From positions 673,244 to 737,243 of the forward strand of contig NC_015681.1 of the NCBI RefSeq assembly GCF_000217795.1: a DNA stretch of 64,000 nucleotides, written 5' to 3'. Both the position numbers and the translations under genes were made by a program. This DNA is from Thermodesulfatator indicus DSM 15286. GTDB lineage: Bacteria > Desulfobacterota > Thermodesulfobacteria > Thermodesulfobacteriales > Thermodesulfatatoraceae. Numbering within the stretch: position 1 is the stretch's first letter; each line of letters begins with the position of its first letter. Positions 22,163 to 30,776 of this stretch are shown in pieces. The notes beneath the pieces are model-generated. The model was not told the DNA's origin, did not search any database, and saw only the letters and a list, made by a program, of their open reading frames with translations.

Positions 22163-23458
22163 TTAGTGTTTAAAAACTCGCTGGCCGGTGAAGAGCATGG
22201 CCACGGGGGGATCCGCTTCGTTGCAGGCCTCAATGGACTCCCAGTCTCTAACCGAACCACCCGGCTGTATAATGGCCGAAATACCTTCCTTGATAGCCAC
22301 ATCTACAGCGTCCCTGAAAGGGAAAAAGGCGTCTGAAACCATCACCGAGCCGGGAAGGCCGGCCCTCTTGGCCCTGGTTTCTTCGTCTATTTCTATTTTC
22401 TGGGCCTCGGGCCTGAGCCCCTTTCGTATTTCAAGCTCAAGTTGTTTATAGGGAATTCCGTAGCGGTCATAACAAAGGAGGTCAGCATACTTGACATAGG
22501 CCTTGAAAATGGCGATTTCCGTAACGCCGACCCGGTCCTGCTCTCCGGTGCCAATAGCCACGGTGCAAAGGTCTTTTACGAAAAGAACGGAGTTCGAAGT
22601 TACGCCTATCTCTACCGCCCAGCCGAAGATCATATCTTCAATCTCGCGCTCGGTAGGCTCTCTCTTGCAGCGCACTTCCGTACCGTCAGGTTTTTTGGCC
22701 ACCGCTGGTTTCAGATCTTCAGGCCCTCTAACTTTATTAACCTGGGACTGCTGAACAATAATGCCACCGTCAATTAAGCTTTTAAACTCAACGACCCTTT
22801 TACCCCAGTATTCTTCAAGCCTGTCTATCCGTTTGATACGAATTATGCGAAGGTTTTTGCGTTTTTTGAGAATCTCAACCGCCCCTTCCTCATATTCCGG
22901 CGCCGCCACCACTTCAAAGTATTCCCGACTAATAGCCTCGGCGCAGGCCTTATCCACCGAACGGTTAAGAGCAATGGCGCCACCGAAAGCGGCAATTCGG
23001 TCTGCCCGATAAGCCCTGATGAAGGCCTCTTCAATGGTTTCACCATGAGCCACCCCACAAGGGTTATTATGTTTTACGATTACACAGGCTGGCCGCTTGG
23101 CCAAATAACGTAAAATATTGAGAGAGTTATCCACATCGGTAAGATTGGTTTTACTAGGGTGTTTACCAAACTGGAGCATGTCTTCTTCAGATAGGCTTGA
23201 GACAAGGCCAAGGCCCGGCTCTATATACTCACATTCACCCAAAACCAGATTACCTCCTACCAGCTCGTAAAGAGCTGCCTCCTGATCAGGGTTTTCCCCA
23301 TAACGCAAACCGCGCTCCTCAATGACCCCAGGCTCTACTTCTATCTTCCAGGTCCTTTTGCGATAGGTAAGGGTTTGGTCCCCAAAAGTTATCTTGATTT
23401 CATCAGGGAAATGGTCAGAAACAATGGTGCGATACATTTTTTTGATATCTTCGCTCAC
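22163..23458 (-). CDS. AICAR formyltransferase (stand-alone PurH transformylase domain)
   Basis: A 431-residue protein matching the AICAR transformylase half of PurH. It has LRYGENPDQEAALYE (residues about 51-65), VKHNNPCGVAHG with the catalytic Lys-His, FGGAIALNRSVD, and the C-terminal VMVSDAFFPFRDAVDVA and IIQPGGSVRDWESI. The N-terminal IMP cyclohydrolase (MGS-like) domain of bifunctional PurH is absent, so inosinate ring closure must come from another gene. It catalyses formyl transfer to AICAR in purine synthesis. It is monocistronic, followed by two strong hairpins. Confidence 0.9.
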   Translation of the reverse strand: MSEDIKKMYRTIVSDHFPDEIKITFGDQTLTYRKRTWKIEVEPGVIEERGLRYGENPDQEAALYELVGGNLVLGECEYIEPGLGLVSSLSEEDMLQFGKHPSKTNLTDVDNSLNILRYLAKRPACVIVKHNNPCGVAHGETIEEAFIRAYRADRIAAFGGAIALNRSVDKACAEAISREYFEVVAAPEYEEGAVEILKKRKNLRIIRIKRIDRLEEYWGKRVVEFKSLIDGGIIVQQSQVNKVRGPEDLKPAVAKKPDGTEVRCKREPTEREIEDMIFGWAVEIGVTSNSVLFVKDLCTVAIGTGEQDRVGVTEIAIFKAYVKYADLLCYDRYGIPYKQLELEIRKGLRPEAQKIEIDEETRAKRAGLPGSVMVSDAFFPFRDAVDVAIKEGISAIIQPGGSVRDWESIEACNEADPPVAMLFTGQRVFKH

Positions 23459-23601
23459 GGCACCCTCCTTAAACTTTTTTCTTCTTTAGGCCTACCCCAA
23501 ACTTAAAATTTTCTCAAATGTTAATATCAAAAAATTTAAAACGGGATAGAAACAAAGTGGTAATAAAGACAAAAAATCTATAAAAATAATTAATTGAACG
23601 A

Positions 23602-24423
23602 TTATTGTTTCAACAGATCCTGCCACCAGGAAGGAATGGCAAATGAGGCCTGGTGCACCGCGGGGTTATAAAACTTGCCGTGATAAGACCTTCTGGGCTT
23701 ACAAGCAGAATCGGTTTTGCTTCCCAAGATAAAGGCAATTTCATCACCATAGCAGGGAACGGGGGCCCTGAGTATCTCTACCACAGGAAAGGCTTTTTGG
23801 GCCCGATGGTAGGCCATAGGTAAAGTTTCAGGAAAAAAACGAGGAATACTTGCCTGTTGAATAAAACAACCCTTTGGTTTTAAAACTCTGGCTATATTCT
23901 TGTAAAATTCTTCGGTATAAAGAACCACGGCCGGGCCAATTGGGTCTGTACAATCAACTATCACCAGGTCATAGGTTTCTGCCGGGGCTTCAGCAACAAA
24001 TTTAGCTCCATCTGCTATGCGAAACTCTACGCGAGGATCACTATAATCTCCAGCTATTTCTCGCAAATACTTTTGGCAGGCCTTAAATACTTCCTGGTCT
24101 ATTTCCAGTTGAAGAATAGACTTTATTTCTGAAATCTTTTGTAATTCGCGTATGACACCACCGTCTCCCCCACCGATAACAAGAACTTTTTCAGGTGGGG
24201 TTTCTAAAGAGGCCGCCGGGCAAAAGACAATAGTCTCGTGATAAATAAATTCGTCTTTTTCAGTAAATTGAGTTATCCCGTCAAGAACGAGGAAGCGCCC
24301 CCACAGCTCGTTTTTATAAATCAGCAAATGCTGATAAGGGGTGCGCTTCTCGTAAATGGGGATAACGTTATACCCGTGCGAATAATGCGGTGTGATTTTT
24401 TCGAACCACCAGTAGCGAGTCAA
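23602..24423 (-). CDS. speE: spermidine synthase (polyamine aminopropyltransferase)
   Basis: A 273-residue aminopropyltransferase. The decarboxylated-AdoMet site is VIGGGDGGVIRELQK (about residues 87-101), with LEIDQEVFKACQKYL. The catalytic region is DLVIVDCTDPIGPAVVLYTE, where the DCTDP motif replaces the usual DSTDP. Near the end, PVPCYGDEIAFILGSK fits the family's typical closing segment. The N-terminus (WWFEKITPHYSHGYNV) differs from E. coli but contains the expected QHLLIYKNELWGRFLVLDG strand pair. Overlaps speD-like by 4 nt, so the two are co-translated. The amine acceptor (putrescine, agmatine or longer) cannot be fixed by eye. Confidence 0.92.
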   Translation of the reverse strand: MTRYWWFEKITPHYSHGYNVIPIYEKRTPYQHLLIYKNELWGRFLVLDGITQFTEKDEFIYHETIVFCPAASLETPPEKVLVIGGGDGGVIRELQKISEIKSILQLEIDQEVFKACQKYLREIAGDYSDPRVEFRIADGAKFVAEAPAETYDLVIVDCTDPIGPAVVLYTEEFYKNIARVLKPKGCFIQQASIPRFFPETLPMAYHRAQKAFPVVEILRAPVPCYGDEIAFILGSKTDSACKPRRSYHGKFYNPAVHQASFAIPSWWQDLLKQ

Positions 24424-24854
24424 GTTTCCTCCATTTCAATAAGTTGTCCCCGTTTCATTTCCAGGGCGTGAACATAATGAGGCTTAAAGGCTTCCTTTAA
24501 ACGCTCAAAAATCTCGTAAGCCTCTTCATCACTTCCGGCAAAAATGTCAATGGCCGCGTAACCATTTTCCGGCCAGGTGTGAATAAAGATGTGCGCGTCT
24601 CCAAAAGTGGCTTTAGCTGAAACGCCATAAGGAGAAAACTGGTAGCTAATTACCTCTCCCTGTTCATCGTGGTAATCGCCGCTTCCGCCGTAACGCAATG
24701 CCTTTTCTACTACTTTGGCGTCAGCCAGCAAATTAAATGGAGACTGCCACATCTCAACCAAAAGATGCGTAGAAATAAAACCTGTTTCAGTGGCCTTTTG
24801 GGCCCCCTGGGCGGGAAACCTGTCAATCTGGCAAACTGTTGCTGGTGCCCGCAT
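24420..24854 (-). CDS. SpeD-like AdoMet decarboxylase homologue lacking the pyruvoyl serine
   Basis: A 144-residue protein clearly homologous to prokaryotic SpeD: STHLLVEMW near residue 28, YQFSPYGVSA, and IHTWPENGYAAIDIF. In active SpeD the proenzyme cuts itself at Glu-Ser in SESH, the Ser becoming the pyruvoyl cofactor. Here the same place reads GDAH (Asp86-Ala87); I re-read the codons GAC GCG CAC. The catalytic Cys (VFTCG in Thermotoga) is also gone (IFAGS, Gly107), while the His of HTWPE is kept. It therefore cannot form pyruvate the usual way. It is coupled to an intact speE. It may be a regulatory partner of another SpeD, a decayed enzyme, or a new activity. Confidence 0.85.
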   Translation of the reverse strand: MRAPATVCQIDRFPAQGAQKATETGFISTHLLVEMWQSPFNLLADAKVVEKALRYGGSGDYHDEQGEVISYQFSPYGVSAKATFGDAHIFIHTWPENGYAAIDIFAGSDEEAYEIFERLKEAFKPHYVHALEMKRGQLIEMEET

Positions 24855-24955
24855 TATTCACCTCCCCCCAGGCCAAAGCCCGGTTTTATTAGTTTTCCAT
24901 AATAAATTAAGGCCCCCAGTTTTTCCCAGGAGCCTTACAGGCTGAACTAAGCTAA

Positions 24956-25032
24956 TGGTCGGGACGGGCGGATTTGAACCGCCGACCCCCTACACCCCAA
25001 GCAGGTGCGCTGCCAGGCTGCGCCACGTCCCG
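24956..25032 (-). tRNA. tRNA-Pro (GGG)
   Basis: A full cloverleaf on the minus strand: acceptor CGGGACG/CGTCCCG, D stem GCGC/GCGC, anticodon stem CCTGC/GTAGG with loop TTGGGGT (anticodon GGG), T arm GGCGG-TTCAAAT-CCGCC. Discriminator A and an encoded CCA. Length 77 with CCA. Just upstream, CGTCCCG recurs once (25035-25042 region), a trivial duplication of the acceptor start. Confidence 0.95.
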
Positions 25033-25130
25033 CTGCGTCCCGATCCCGACAAATCTATAGCCACCTTAGGCCGTTTTGTCAACCTTTATATCTACTAACT
25101 ACTAACCTCGGTGGACCATGATCTTTGAAA

Positions 25131-27263
25131 TTATTCTTTATCTCGGCTCCCCAAAGGACTCTTAAGTAAAAAGCTCTCAGGTATAGTTGCTTTTTGCCAG
25201 AAATAAATTAACGCCCAAATAGCCATTCCTATAACAAAAGAAAGATACTCAGAGGGCATATCAAAATACCGATGGGCGAGATTGGGAACCAAGAAAAGGA
25301 AAGTAGCAAATAAAAAAAGAAGGCGCTGAATTATATTTAGTTTTTTCAATAGAAAACCCTGTACAGCAGATGAAAAACTCAACATTCCCATAAGGGCCAT
25401 ACCAAAAATAAAAGCTATTTTAAGTGGATTCTTGATGAACGTGACCTCGGTAAGATCCCAGCTATTTACTGAAGAAATTAATAGTAATTCCGTATTAAAG
25501 AAAAAGGCAAAAGGTAAAATGGCTGTTCTTATATCATAAGAAAAACCTTGGACACCAGTTTTTATAGGATTCGACTTAGCTATAGCGGAAGCAGCATAAG
25601 CAGCTATACCCACAGGAGGAGTGTCGTCAGCTAAAATTCCAAAATAAAATACAAAAAGATGAGCAGCTAATGCAGGAATAAGAAAACCATTGGCTTGAGC
25701 AAGTTGAAGAATAACAGGAGCTGCCAATGAAGATACTACAATATAATTTGCAGTAGTGGGAAGCCCCATTCCCAAAATCAAAGAAATAATAGCAGTAAGG
25801 AAAAGAATTATAAAAATATTTCCTTGAGAAATAGTATCAACCACATCTACAAGAACCTGGCCTATCCCTGTAATAGTAATACTTCCTACTACTATTCCTG
25901 CTATAGCTGTAGCCAGAGCAATTGGAATCATATTTCTGGCCCCAGTTACCATACCATGGTAAATATCTATGAATCCCTGTATAAAATCTCTTTTATTCAA
26001 AGGTTGTTTGGCAATTATCTTTTGAAAAATAGGCTGAATTATCATTAATACCATCATTACCCAGATAGCAGAAAAAGCAGACATTTGAGGAGATTGCCTT
26101 AAAATCATAAGTACATACAAAAGATAGACAACTGGAATAAAATAATGTAATCCACTAATGAATGTTTTTAGTTTAGGGGGCAATTTAGAAGGATCTTCTC
26201 CTCTCAAACCTAATTTCTTAGCTTCTAAGTGGACGATATAAAGAAGACCTATATAACTTACAATGGCAGGAATAGCCGCAGAGATAACAACGTCCATATA
26301 ACTTAAACCAAGAAATTCAGCTATAATAAAAGCAGCAGCACCCATCACTGGAGGCATAAGCTGTCCATTAGTAGAAGCGGCAACTTCTACAGCAGCGGCT
26401 TTTTCGGGAGGAAAGCCCGCCTTTTTCATAAGAGGGATAGTAAACACTCCCGTGGTTACTACATTAGCTGTAGAACTTCCACTAATAATACCGGTTAGGC
26501 CGCTGGCTACTACAGCAGCTTTAGCCGGGCCACCGACGTATCTACCTAATAAAGCGTAAGCAAGTTTGATAAAATATTCTCCAGCCCCCGCTCTCTCAAG
26601 TAGAGCTCCAAAGAGAACAAAAAGGAAAACAAAACTAGCGGAAACACCTAAAGGGACTCCAAAAATGCCTTCGGTGGTTAAATAAATTTGACCGATTAGC
26701 TTCTCTAATGGCACATTTTTATGAGCTATTAAGTCGGGAAGATGTTCACCCAATTTATCATAAAGCAAAAAGGCAATAGCAACTAAGCTAAGAGCAATTC
26801 CTATTGCTCTTCTGCCGGCTTCAAGTAAAATAACAATAAATATTATACCTATCGCAATGTCTCTTAAAAGATAATCTCCAGCTCTGTTGGCAAGACCTGT
26901 AAAATCAATAGCAATATAAGCAGCTCCAATCATTCCTATAATAGCTAAAAGATAGTCATACCAAAAAACTTTCTCTAAGTATTTCTGTTTTTTCTTAATA
27001 GGATAAATCAAAAAAGTAAGGAATATGGCAAAGGCCAGATGAACACTTCTTATAATAGTGGAATTAACTGGAAAATATGATACGTATAGCTGAAAAACTG
27101 ACCAACTAAAGGCAATAACAGATATGAGAGGGGCAAGAAAGGTATTTTCAAAAGTCCTTTGCCCCTCTAGCTCAATAAGAAGTCTTTCTTCTAAATCTTT
27201 GTCTATGTGGAGCGAGGCGCTTTGCTTTTCGGCCTCCTCCACATCTTTCCTTAAATCAGTCAT
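25131..27263 (-). CDS. TRAP transporter fused permease (TAXI type)
   Basis: A 710-residue protein with about 16-18 membrane helices, a fusion of small and large TRAP permease subunits as seen with TAXI binding proteins. Key segments: GALLERAGAGEYFIKLAYAL, GPAKAAVVASGLTGIISGSS with the following TANVVTTGVFTIPLMKKAGF, and AAVEVAASTNGQLMPPVMGA. The second half has ILGMGLPTTANYIVVSSLAA and LADDTPPVGIAAYAASAIA, the paired membrane signature motifs of DctM-type subunits. It imports small organic solutes using an ion gradient. The start overlaps the binding-protein stop (TAATG). Substrate unknown. Confidence 0.93.
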   Translation of the reverse strand: MTDLRKDVEEAEKQSASLHIDKDLEERLLIELEGQRTFENTFLAPLISVIAFSWSVFQLYVSYFPVNSTIIRSVHLAFAIFLTFLIYPIKKKQKYLEKVFWYDYLLAIIGMIGAAYIAIDFTGLANRAGDYLLRDIAIGIIFIVILLEAGRRAIGIALSLVAIAFLLYDKLGEHLPDLIAHKNVPLEKLIGQIYLTTEGIFGVPLGVSASFVFLFVLFGALLERAGAGEYFIKLAYALLGRYVGGPAKAAVVASGLTGIISGSSTANVVTTGVFTIPLMKKAGFPPEKAAAVEVAASTNGQLMPPVMGAAAFIIAEFLGLSYMDVVISAAIPAIVSYIGLLYIVHLEAKKLGLRGEDPSKLPPKLKTFISGLHYFIPVVYLLYVLMILRQSPQMSAFSAIWVMMVLMIIQPIFQKIIAKQPLNKRDFIQGFIDIYHGMVTGARNMIPIALATAIAGIVVGSITITGIGQVLVDVVDTISQGNIFIILFLTAIISLILGMGLPTTANYIVVSSLAAPVILQLAQANGFLIPALAAHLFVFYFGILADDTPPVGIAAYAASAIAKSNPIKTGVQGFSYDIRTAILPFAFFFNTELLLISSVNSWDLTEVTFIKNPLKIAFIFGMALMGMLSFSSAVQGFLLKKLNIIQRLLFLFATFLFLVPNLAHRYFDMPSEYLSFVIGMAIWALIYFWQKATIPESFLLKSPLGSRDKE

Positions 27264-28234
27264 TACAGAAGCCCTGCCTCCTTAAACGCTTTTACAGCAC
27301 CAGGATGCATCATACTTTTATCAAAACCTTTAAGAAGGTCTTTTTTGGTAAGATGTTTGTATGCAGGATGCATTTTTTTGAAGGTATCAAAATTATCAAG
27401 AATTACTTTGACCATATTGTAAACAATCTTAGGATCCATCTTATCACTAGTCACAAGAATTGCTTTTACTCCAAAAGTATTAGTAGGATGATTTACACCC
27501 CTATACATTTTGGCAGGAATTGTTCCCCAAGCATAATATGGTTTATCTTCGACTAGTTTTTTAATACAAGGGACATTATCTAAATTAATCAAATCAATAT
27601 CAACTGAGTTAGCCGCGTCTTTAATATTGGCTGTGGGATGGCCTACCATATAAAAATAACCTTCTATTTTTCTATCTTTTAATGCATTAGGACATTCGCT
27701 TGCTTTCAAATATTCTGGTGTGATATCTTTGAGACTTACTACGTTTTTACAATATTCAAAAATAGCTCTTGAGGTAGCTTCTTGGCCGCTACCAGGATTC
27801 CCTATATTAATAGTTTTACCTTTAAGATCATAAAAACTTTTTATTCCGCTATCTTTTCTTACAACTAAAGTCATAAGTTCAGGATGAATAGACATTACCA
27901 CTCTTAAATTTTTGATAGGCTTACCTTTAAAACGGCCGGTACCAGTAAATGCCTGATAGACAACATCACTTTGAGCAATACCAAAATCAAGTTCTCCTTT
28001 TTTAATCATATTTACGTTATATACGCTTCCACCAGTAGATTCCACAGTGCATCTCACACCGGTAATCTTTCTCTCTTTGTTCATTAAACGACAAATAGCG
28101 CCACCAGTAGGATAATAAACACCTGTTACACTTCCTGTACCAATTGTTATAAACTTTTGAGCACTGGAAACTACTGGAAAACATAAAACAAGAGTTATTA
28201 AAGCTAAAACAGCACTCCATCCTTTCACGTTCAT
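27263..28234 (-). CDS. TAXI family TRAP transporter solute-binding protein
   Basis: A 323-residue exported protein with a signal peptide (MNVKGWSAVLALITLVLCFP...SSAQ). It has the TAXI start ITIGTGSVTGVYYPTGGAIC, then VESTGGSVYNVNMIKKGELD and FGIAQSDVVYQAFTG. Then SGIKSFYDLKGKTINIGNPG follows. Periplasmic receptor feeding the downstream permease, with which it overlaps. C(4) dicarboxylates or amino acids are typical TAXI ligands, but the ligand here cannot be told. An AGGAGG ribosome-binding site precedes the ATG. Confidence 0.93.
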   Translation of the reverse strand: MNVKGWSAVLALITLVLCFPVVSSAQKFITIGTGSVTGVYYPTGGAICRLMNKERKITGVRCTVESTGGSVYNVNMIKKGELDFGIAQSDVVYQAFTGTGRFKGKPIKNLRVVMSIHPELMTLVVRKDSGIKSFYDLKGKTINIGNPGSGQEATSRAIFEYCKNVVSLKDITPEYLKASECPNALKDRKIEGYFYMVGHPTANIKDAANSVDIDLINLDNVPCIKKLVEDKPYYAWGTIPAKMYRGVNHPTNTFGVKAILVTSDKMDPKIVYNMVKVILDNFDTFKKMHPAYKHLTKKDLLKGFDKSMMHPGAVKAFKEAGLL

Positions 28235-28917
28235 AATAACCTCCTTAATTTTTATTTTTATATGGCTGCGAACAGAGTTGTTTAAGAGAATTTGGTTTGT
28301 TTAAAAAGCCTTAACAGAAATTTAAAAAAATTTCAAGCTTTTCTTGAAGGCCTTTGTTTTCAATAAACTCTGGAACAAAACAGTTTTTTATCTAGCTGTC
28401 TCTCAATTTTGTCCTTTGTAATTTTTGACATTTTTCAGTCCAAATTTATTTAGCTTTACATAATATATTGCAACTTATAATCTATTTATCAAAAACTGAA
28501 CTACAATAGTTATCTAAATAACAAAATACGATTTATATTTTCCAGATACTACGTAACTTCATAACAAAATTATTACAATTAGTTATTTTTATATCGTCAA
28601 GAAAGGCAAAATAATAATGAAGTCATTAAATAGGCGACAATTGAGTCATTGCGAGCAAAGCAAAGCAATTCTTGTCCGAGCGCAGCGAAGGAGTCTGTGA
28701 GACTGCTTCGGCCTCTAACAAGGCCTCGCAGTGACAAAGAGAGTTACTTAGCCTTAGCGATTATGTTAGCGATGACACTTTGTTAATCTAAAAATGCTCA
28801 GATTAATAATAAAGATATGACTTGAAACTATATAAACAATAAAAACTAAAAAGAATATATAAGATAACTACCTGAGATTCGTAACACTTGTTTTAAAATT
28901 TCGATGTTTTCAAAAAC
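28235..28917. other. 683-bp AT-rich intergenic region
   Basis: Holds one dispersed repeat (28633-28737) and otherwise very AT-rich sequence without a supported gene or RNA. Promoter(s) of the leftward TRAP-TAXI operon should lie in its left part. The repeat is bounded on one side by CAATTGTCGCCTATTTA, also found beside the repeats at 17490 and 46808. Confidence 0.6.
28633..28737. repeat. dispersed repeat, copy 7
   Basis: Modules GAGTCATTGCGAGCAAAGCA, GAGCGCAGCGAAGGAGTCTG and GGCCTCTAACAAGGCCTCGC in tandem; same family as 2771-2896. Confidence 0.85.
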
Positions 28918-30090
28918 TCAAGTTAATTTTCTTGATAAATATGATTCTATTTTTCTTTTTATTTCTTTAATAGAAGAATTTGTTTGCTCTGCTATGTTTT
29001 TAAGATCTTCAAATTCTACTTTGAAATCTTTACATGGGAATTTAGCTTTTTTTACCCTAACTTTTCCCCACGGAGTAGATACTTCTTCTATTTGTCGTTC
29101 ACAACTTATTCTTTTTACTTCTTTTAGGCGCACTCCTAAAGTCTTAGTTTCTTTTAAGACTAGGTAAGTAAGACTTAATACTTTATTAGGTTTAGCTAAA
29201 ATAAAAAACTTAATTCCTGGACGACCCTTTTTCATATAAAATGGAACAAAGCCCACATCTAATGCTCCTGCCTCTAGAATTTTTTCCGCTACATAAGCCA
29301 ATTCTTCTGGAGACTGGTCGTCTATGTTAGTTTCTATTTCTACTAAAGTTTCACAGATTAGTTCTTCAAAATTTTCAGTTTTTCCTAAAAAAAAACGCAA
29401 CATATTTGGCCGGGACTTAAAAATAAAAGTTCCGGTACTAACTCCTATTTTTTCTAAAACCATAGAAGGTAGGGGGCCAAAATTTGAAACAAGCACTCTT
29501 AACAATGCTGCTCCAGTTGGAGTAACTGTTTCAGCTTCTTCAGGGATACCCACAACAGGAAGATCTTTCAAAATATTAATCGTCGCCGGGGCAGGAATCG
29601 GAATCTTTCCGTGAGAAGTGTCAATGACAGCTCTTCCCAAAGGGATTTCTGAGGCAAACAATCCTTCAATACCCAAAAAGTCAAGGCCGACAAGCACTCC
29701 AAAAATGTCAGCTAAAGTATCGTAGGCTGAAAGTTCGTGAAGATGAATTTCTTCTAATGGTTTACCGTGGGCTTCGGCTTCAGCCTCAAAAATGATTTTT
29801 AGTATCTCTTTAGCCTGAGTTTTTATAGATTCAGAAAAATCTAGCCTTTCAACCAAGCTTATTAGCTCGTGATATTTTTGAGGAAGAGAACCTTTTTCAT
29901 AGGCGTCTATCTTTATACGTAAAGCTTTAAGTCCATTTACTTCAACTTTTTCACATTGCCAGTATATTTTCCCTGGAAGCCGAGCGAAGGTCTCATCAAA
30001 AATTTCCTTCGGCACCCCAGCTCCGTGCAAGGCAGCGAGAAACATATCCCCAGATATACCGCCTATTAAATCAAGATAAGCTAGGCGCAT
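28918..30090 (-). CDS. larC: nickel insertion protein LarC (pyridinium bis-thiocarboxylate mononucleotide cofactor)
   Basis: A 390-residue protein matching LarC over its length: MRLAYLDLIGGISGDMFLAA, HEISL-type segment IHLHELSAYDTLADIFGVLV, SEIPLGRAVIDTSHGKIPIP followed by APATINILKD, and VTPTGAALLRVL. LarC uses CTP to insert nickel into the pincer cofactor of lactate racemase-type enzymes. larA, larB and larE are not in this window. The ATG lies inside the 3' end of the upstream VTT-family gene (20-nt overlap). In many genomes larC relatives occur alone, so the enzyme served is unknown. Confidence 0.9.
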   Translation of the reverse strand: MRLAYLDLIGGISGDMFLAALHGAGVPKEIFDETFARLPGKIYWQCEKVEVNGLKALRIKIDAYEKGSLPQKYHELISLVERLDFSESIKTQAKEILKIIFEAEAEAHGKPLEEIHLHELSAYDTLADIFGVLVGLDFLGIEGLFASEIPLGRAVIDTSHGKIPIPAPATINILKDLPVVGIPEEAETVTPTGAALLRVLVSNFGPLPSMVLEKIGVSTGTFIFKSRPNMLRFFLGKTENFEELICETLVEIETNIDDQSPEELAYVAEKILEAGALDVGFVPFYMKKGRPGIKFFILAKPNKVLSLTYLVLKETKTLGVRLKEVKRISCERQIEEVSTPWGKVRVKKAKFPCKDFKVEFEDLKNIAEQTNSSIKEIKRKIESYLSRKLT

Positions 30091-30700
30091 TTTTATCCAG
30101 ATACTCGTAAATTATTTTTCGTTTCCAGTAAAAAAGACCTAAAAGTATTAGACTTAAGCCCCCCACTATGCCTAACATAACCCAATTTTTTTCATAAAGA
30201 GAAGCTCCCTGTAATACTAAAGCCAATGTCCCGGGGATTCTTCCCAAAACCATGATAACTAAAAACACTCTAAAAGGGATGGGGAAAAGCCCTACAAAAT
30301 AATTAAGAGAATCTTTCGGAAACCCTGGGAAAAGATAACAAATAAAAATGGCCAAAAGTCCCCTGCGGCAAATAAAAATTTCTAAGCGCCGAAATTGCTT
30401 TGAACGGGAAAACTTCTTGGCAAAAAAACGACGAAAATAGCGAGCTATGTAAAAAGCAATTGATGATCCAATGGTAAGACCAATCATAGCGTAGATAAAA
30501 CCCCAGAAAGCTCCAAAGAGATAACCTGCAATAAAGCCTGTTATCTCTCCGGGAAGAGGAGCTAAGACTATCTGAAGGACCTGAATAAAAATAAAAACCA
30601 GCGGCCCATAAGGCCCGTAACTTTCGACGGTCTGTCTTATTACATCGGGTCTATGCCAGAAAACTTCTAAAAATTTTGACCCATCAAGGTTAAAAATCAT
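30071..30700 (-). CDS. VTT-domain (TVP38/TMEM64-DedA-like) membrane protein
   Basis: A 209-residue integral membrane protein. VLAPLPGEITGFIAGYLFGA followed by FWGFIYAMIGLTIGSSIAFY is the conserved VTT re-entrant loop region (P-G-x6-G-x-LFG and GxxxGSxxxFYIAR), and GRIPGTLALVLQG the second half. Such proteins move lipids across membranes or take part in envelope homeostasis. About five membrane segments. Coupled to larC by overlap. An ATG start at 30700 lies just after the short gap to pstS on the other side. Confidence 0.88.
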   Translation of the reverse strand: MIFNLDGSKFLEVFWHRPDVIRQTVESYGPYGPLVFIFIQVLQIVLAPLPGEITGFIAGYLFGAFWGFIYAMIGLTIGSSIAFYIARYFRRFFAKKFSRSKQFRRLEIFICRRGLLAIFICYLFPGFPKDSLNYFVGLFPIPFRVFLVIMVLGRIPGTLALVLQGASLYEKNWVMLGIVGGLSLILLGLFYWKRKIIYEYLDKNAPSLS

Positions 30701-30731
30701 TAAAACGATTTTAAGACAAGTTGAAAAATAA

Positions 30732-30756
30732 AAAAGCCCCCATAAGGGGGGCTTTT
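30732..30756 (-). terminator. intrinsic terminator of pstS
   Basis: Perfect 10-bp stem AAAAGCCCCC / GGGGGCTTTT with a 5-nt loop, followed on the minus strand by T-rich sequence. It lies 20 bp past the pstS stop. Confidence 0.85.
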
Positions 30757-30776
30757 AAAGGGAGGGATTATTAATT

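Noticed and set aside
28235-28632. Search for a riboswitch or small RNA ahead of the TRAP-TAXI operon
   Set aside because: Only weak AT-rich pairings seen; nothing resembling a known class.
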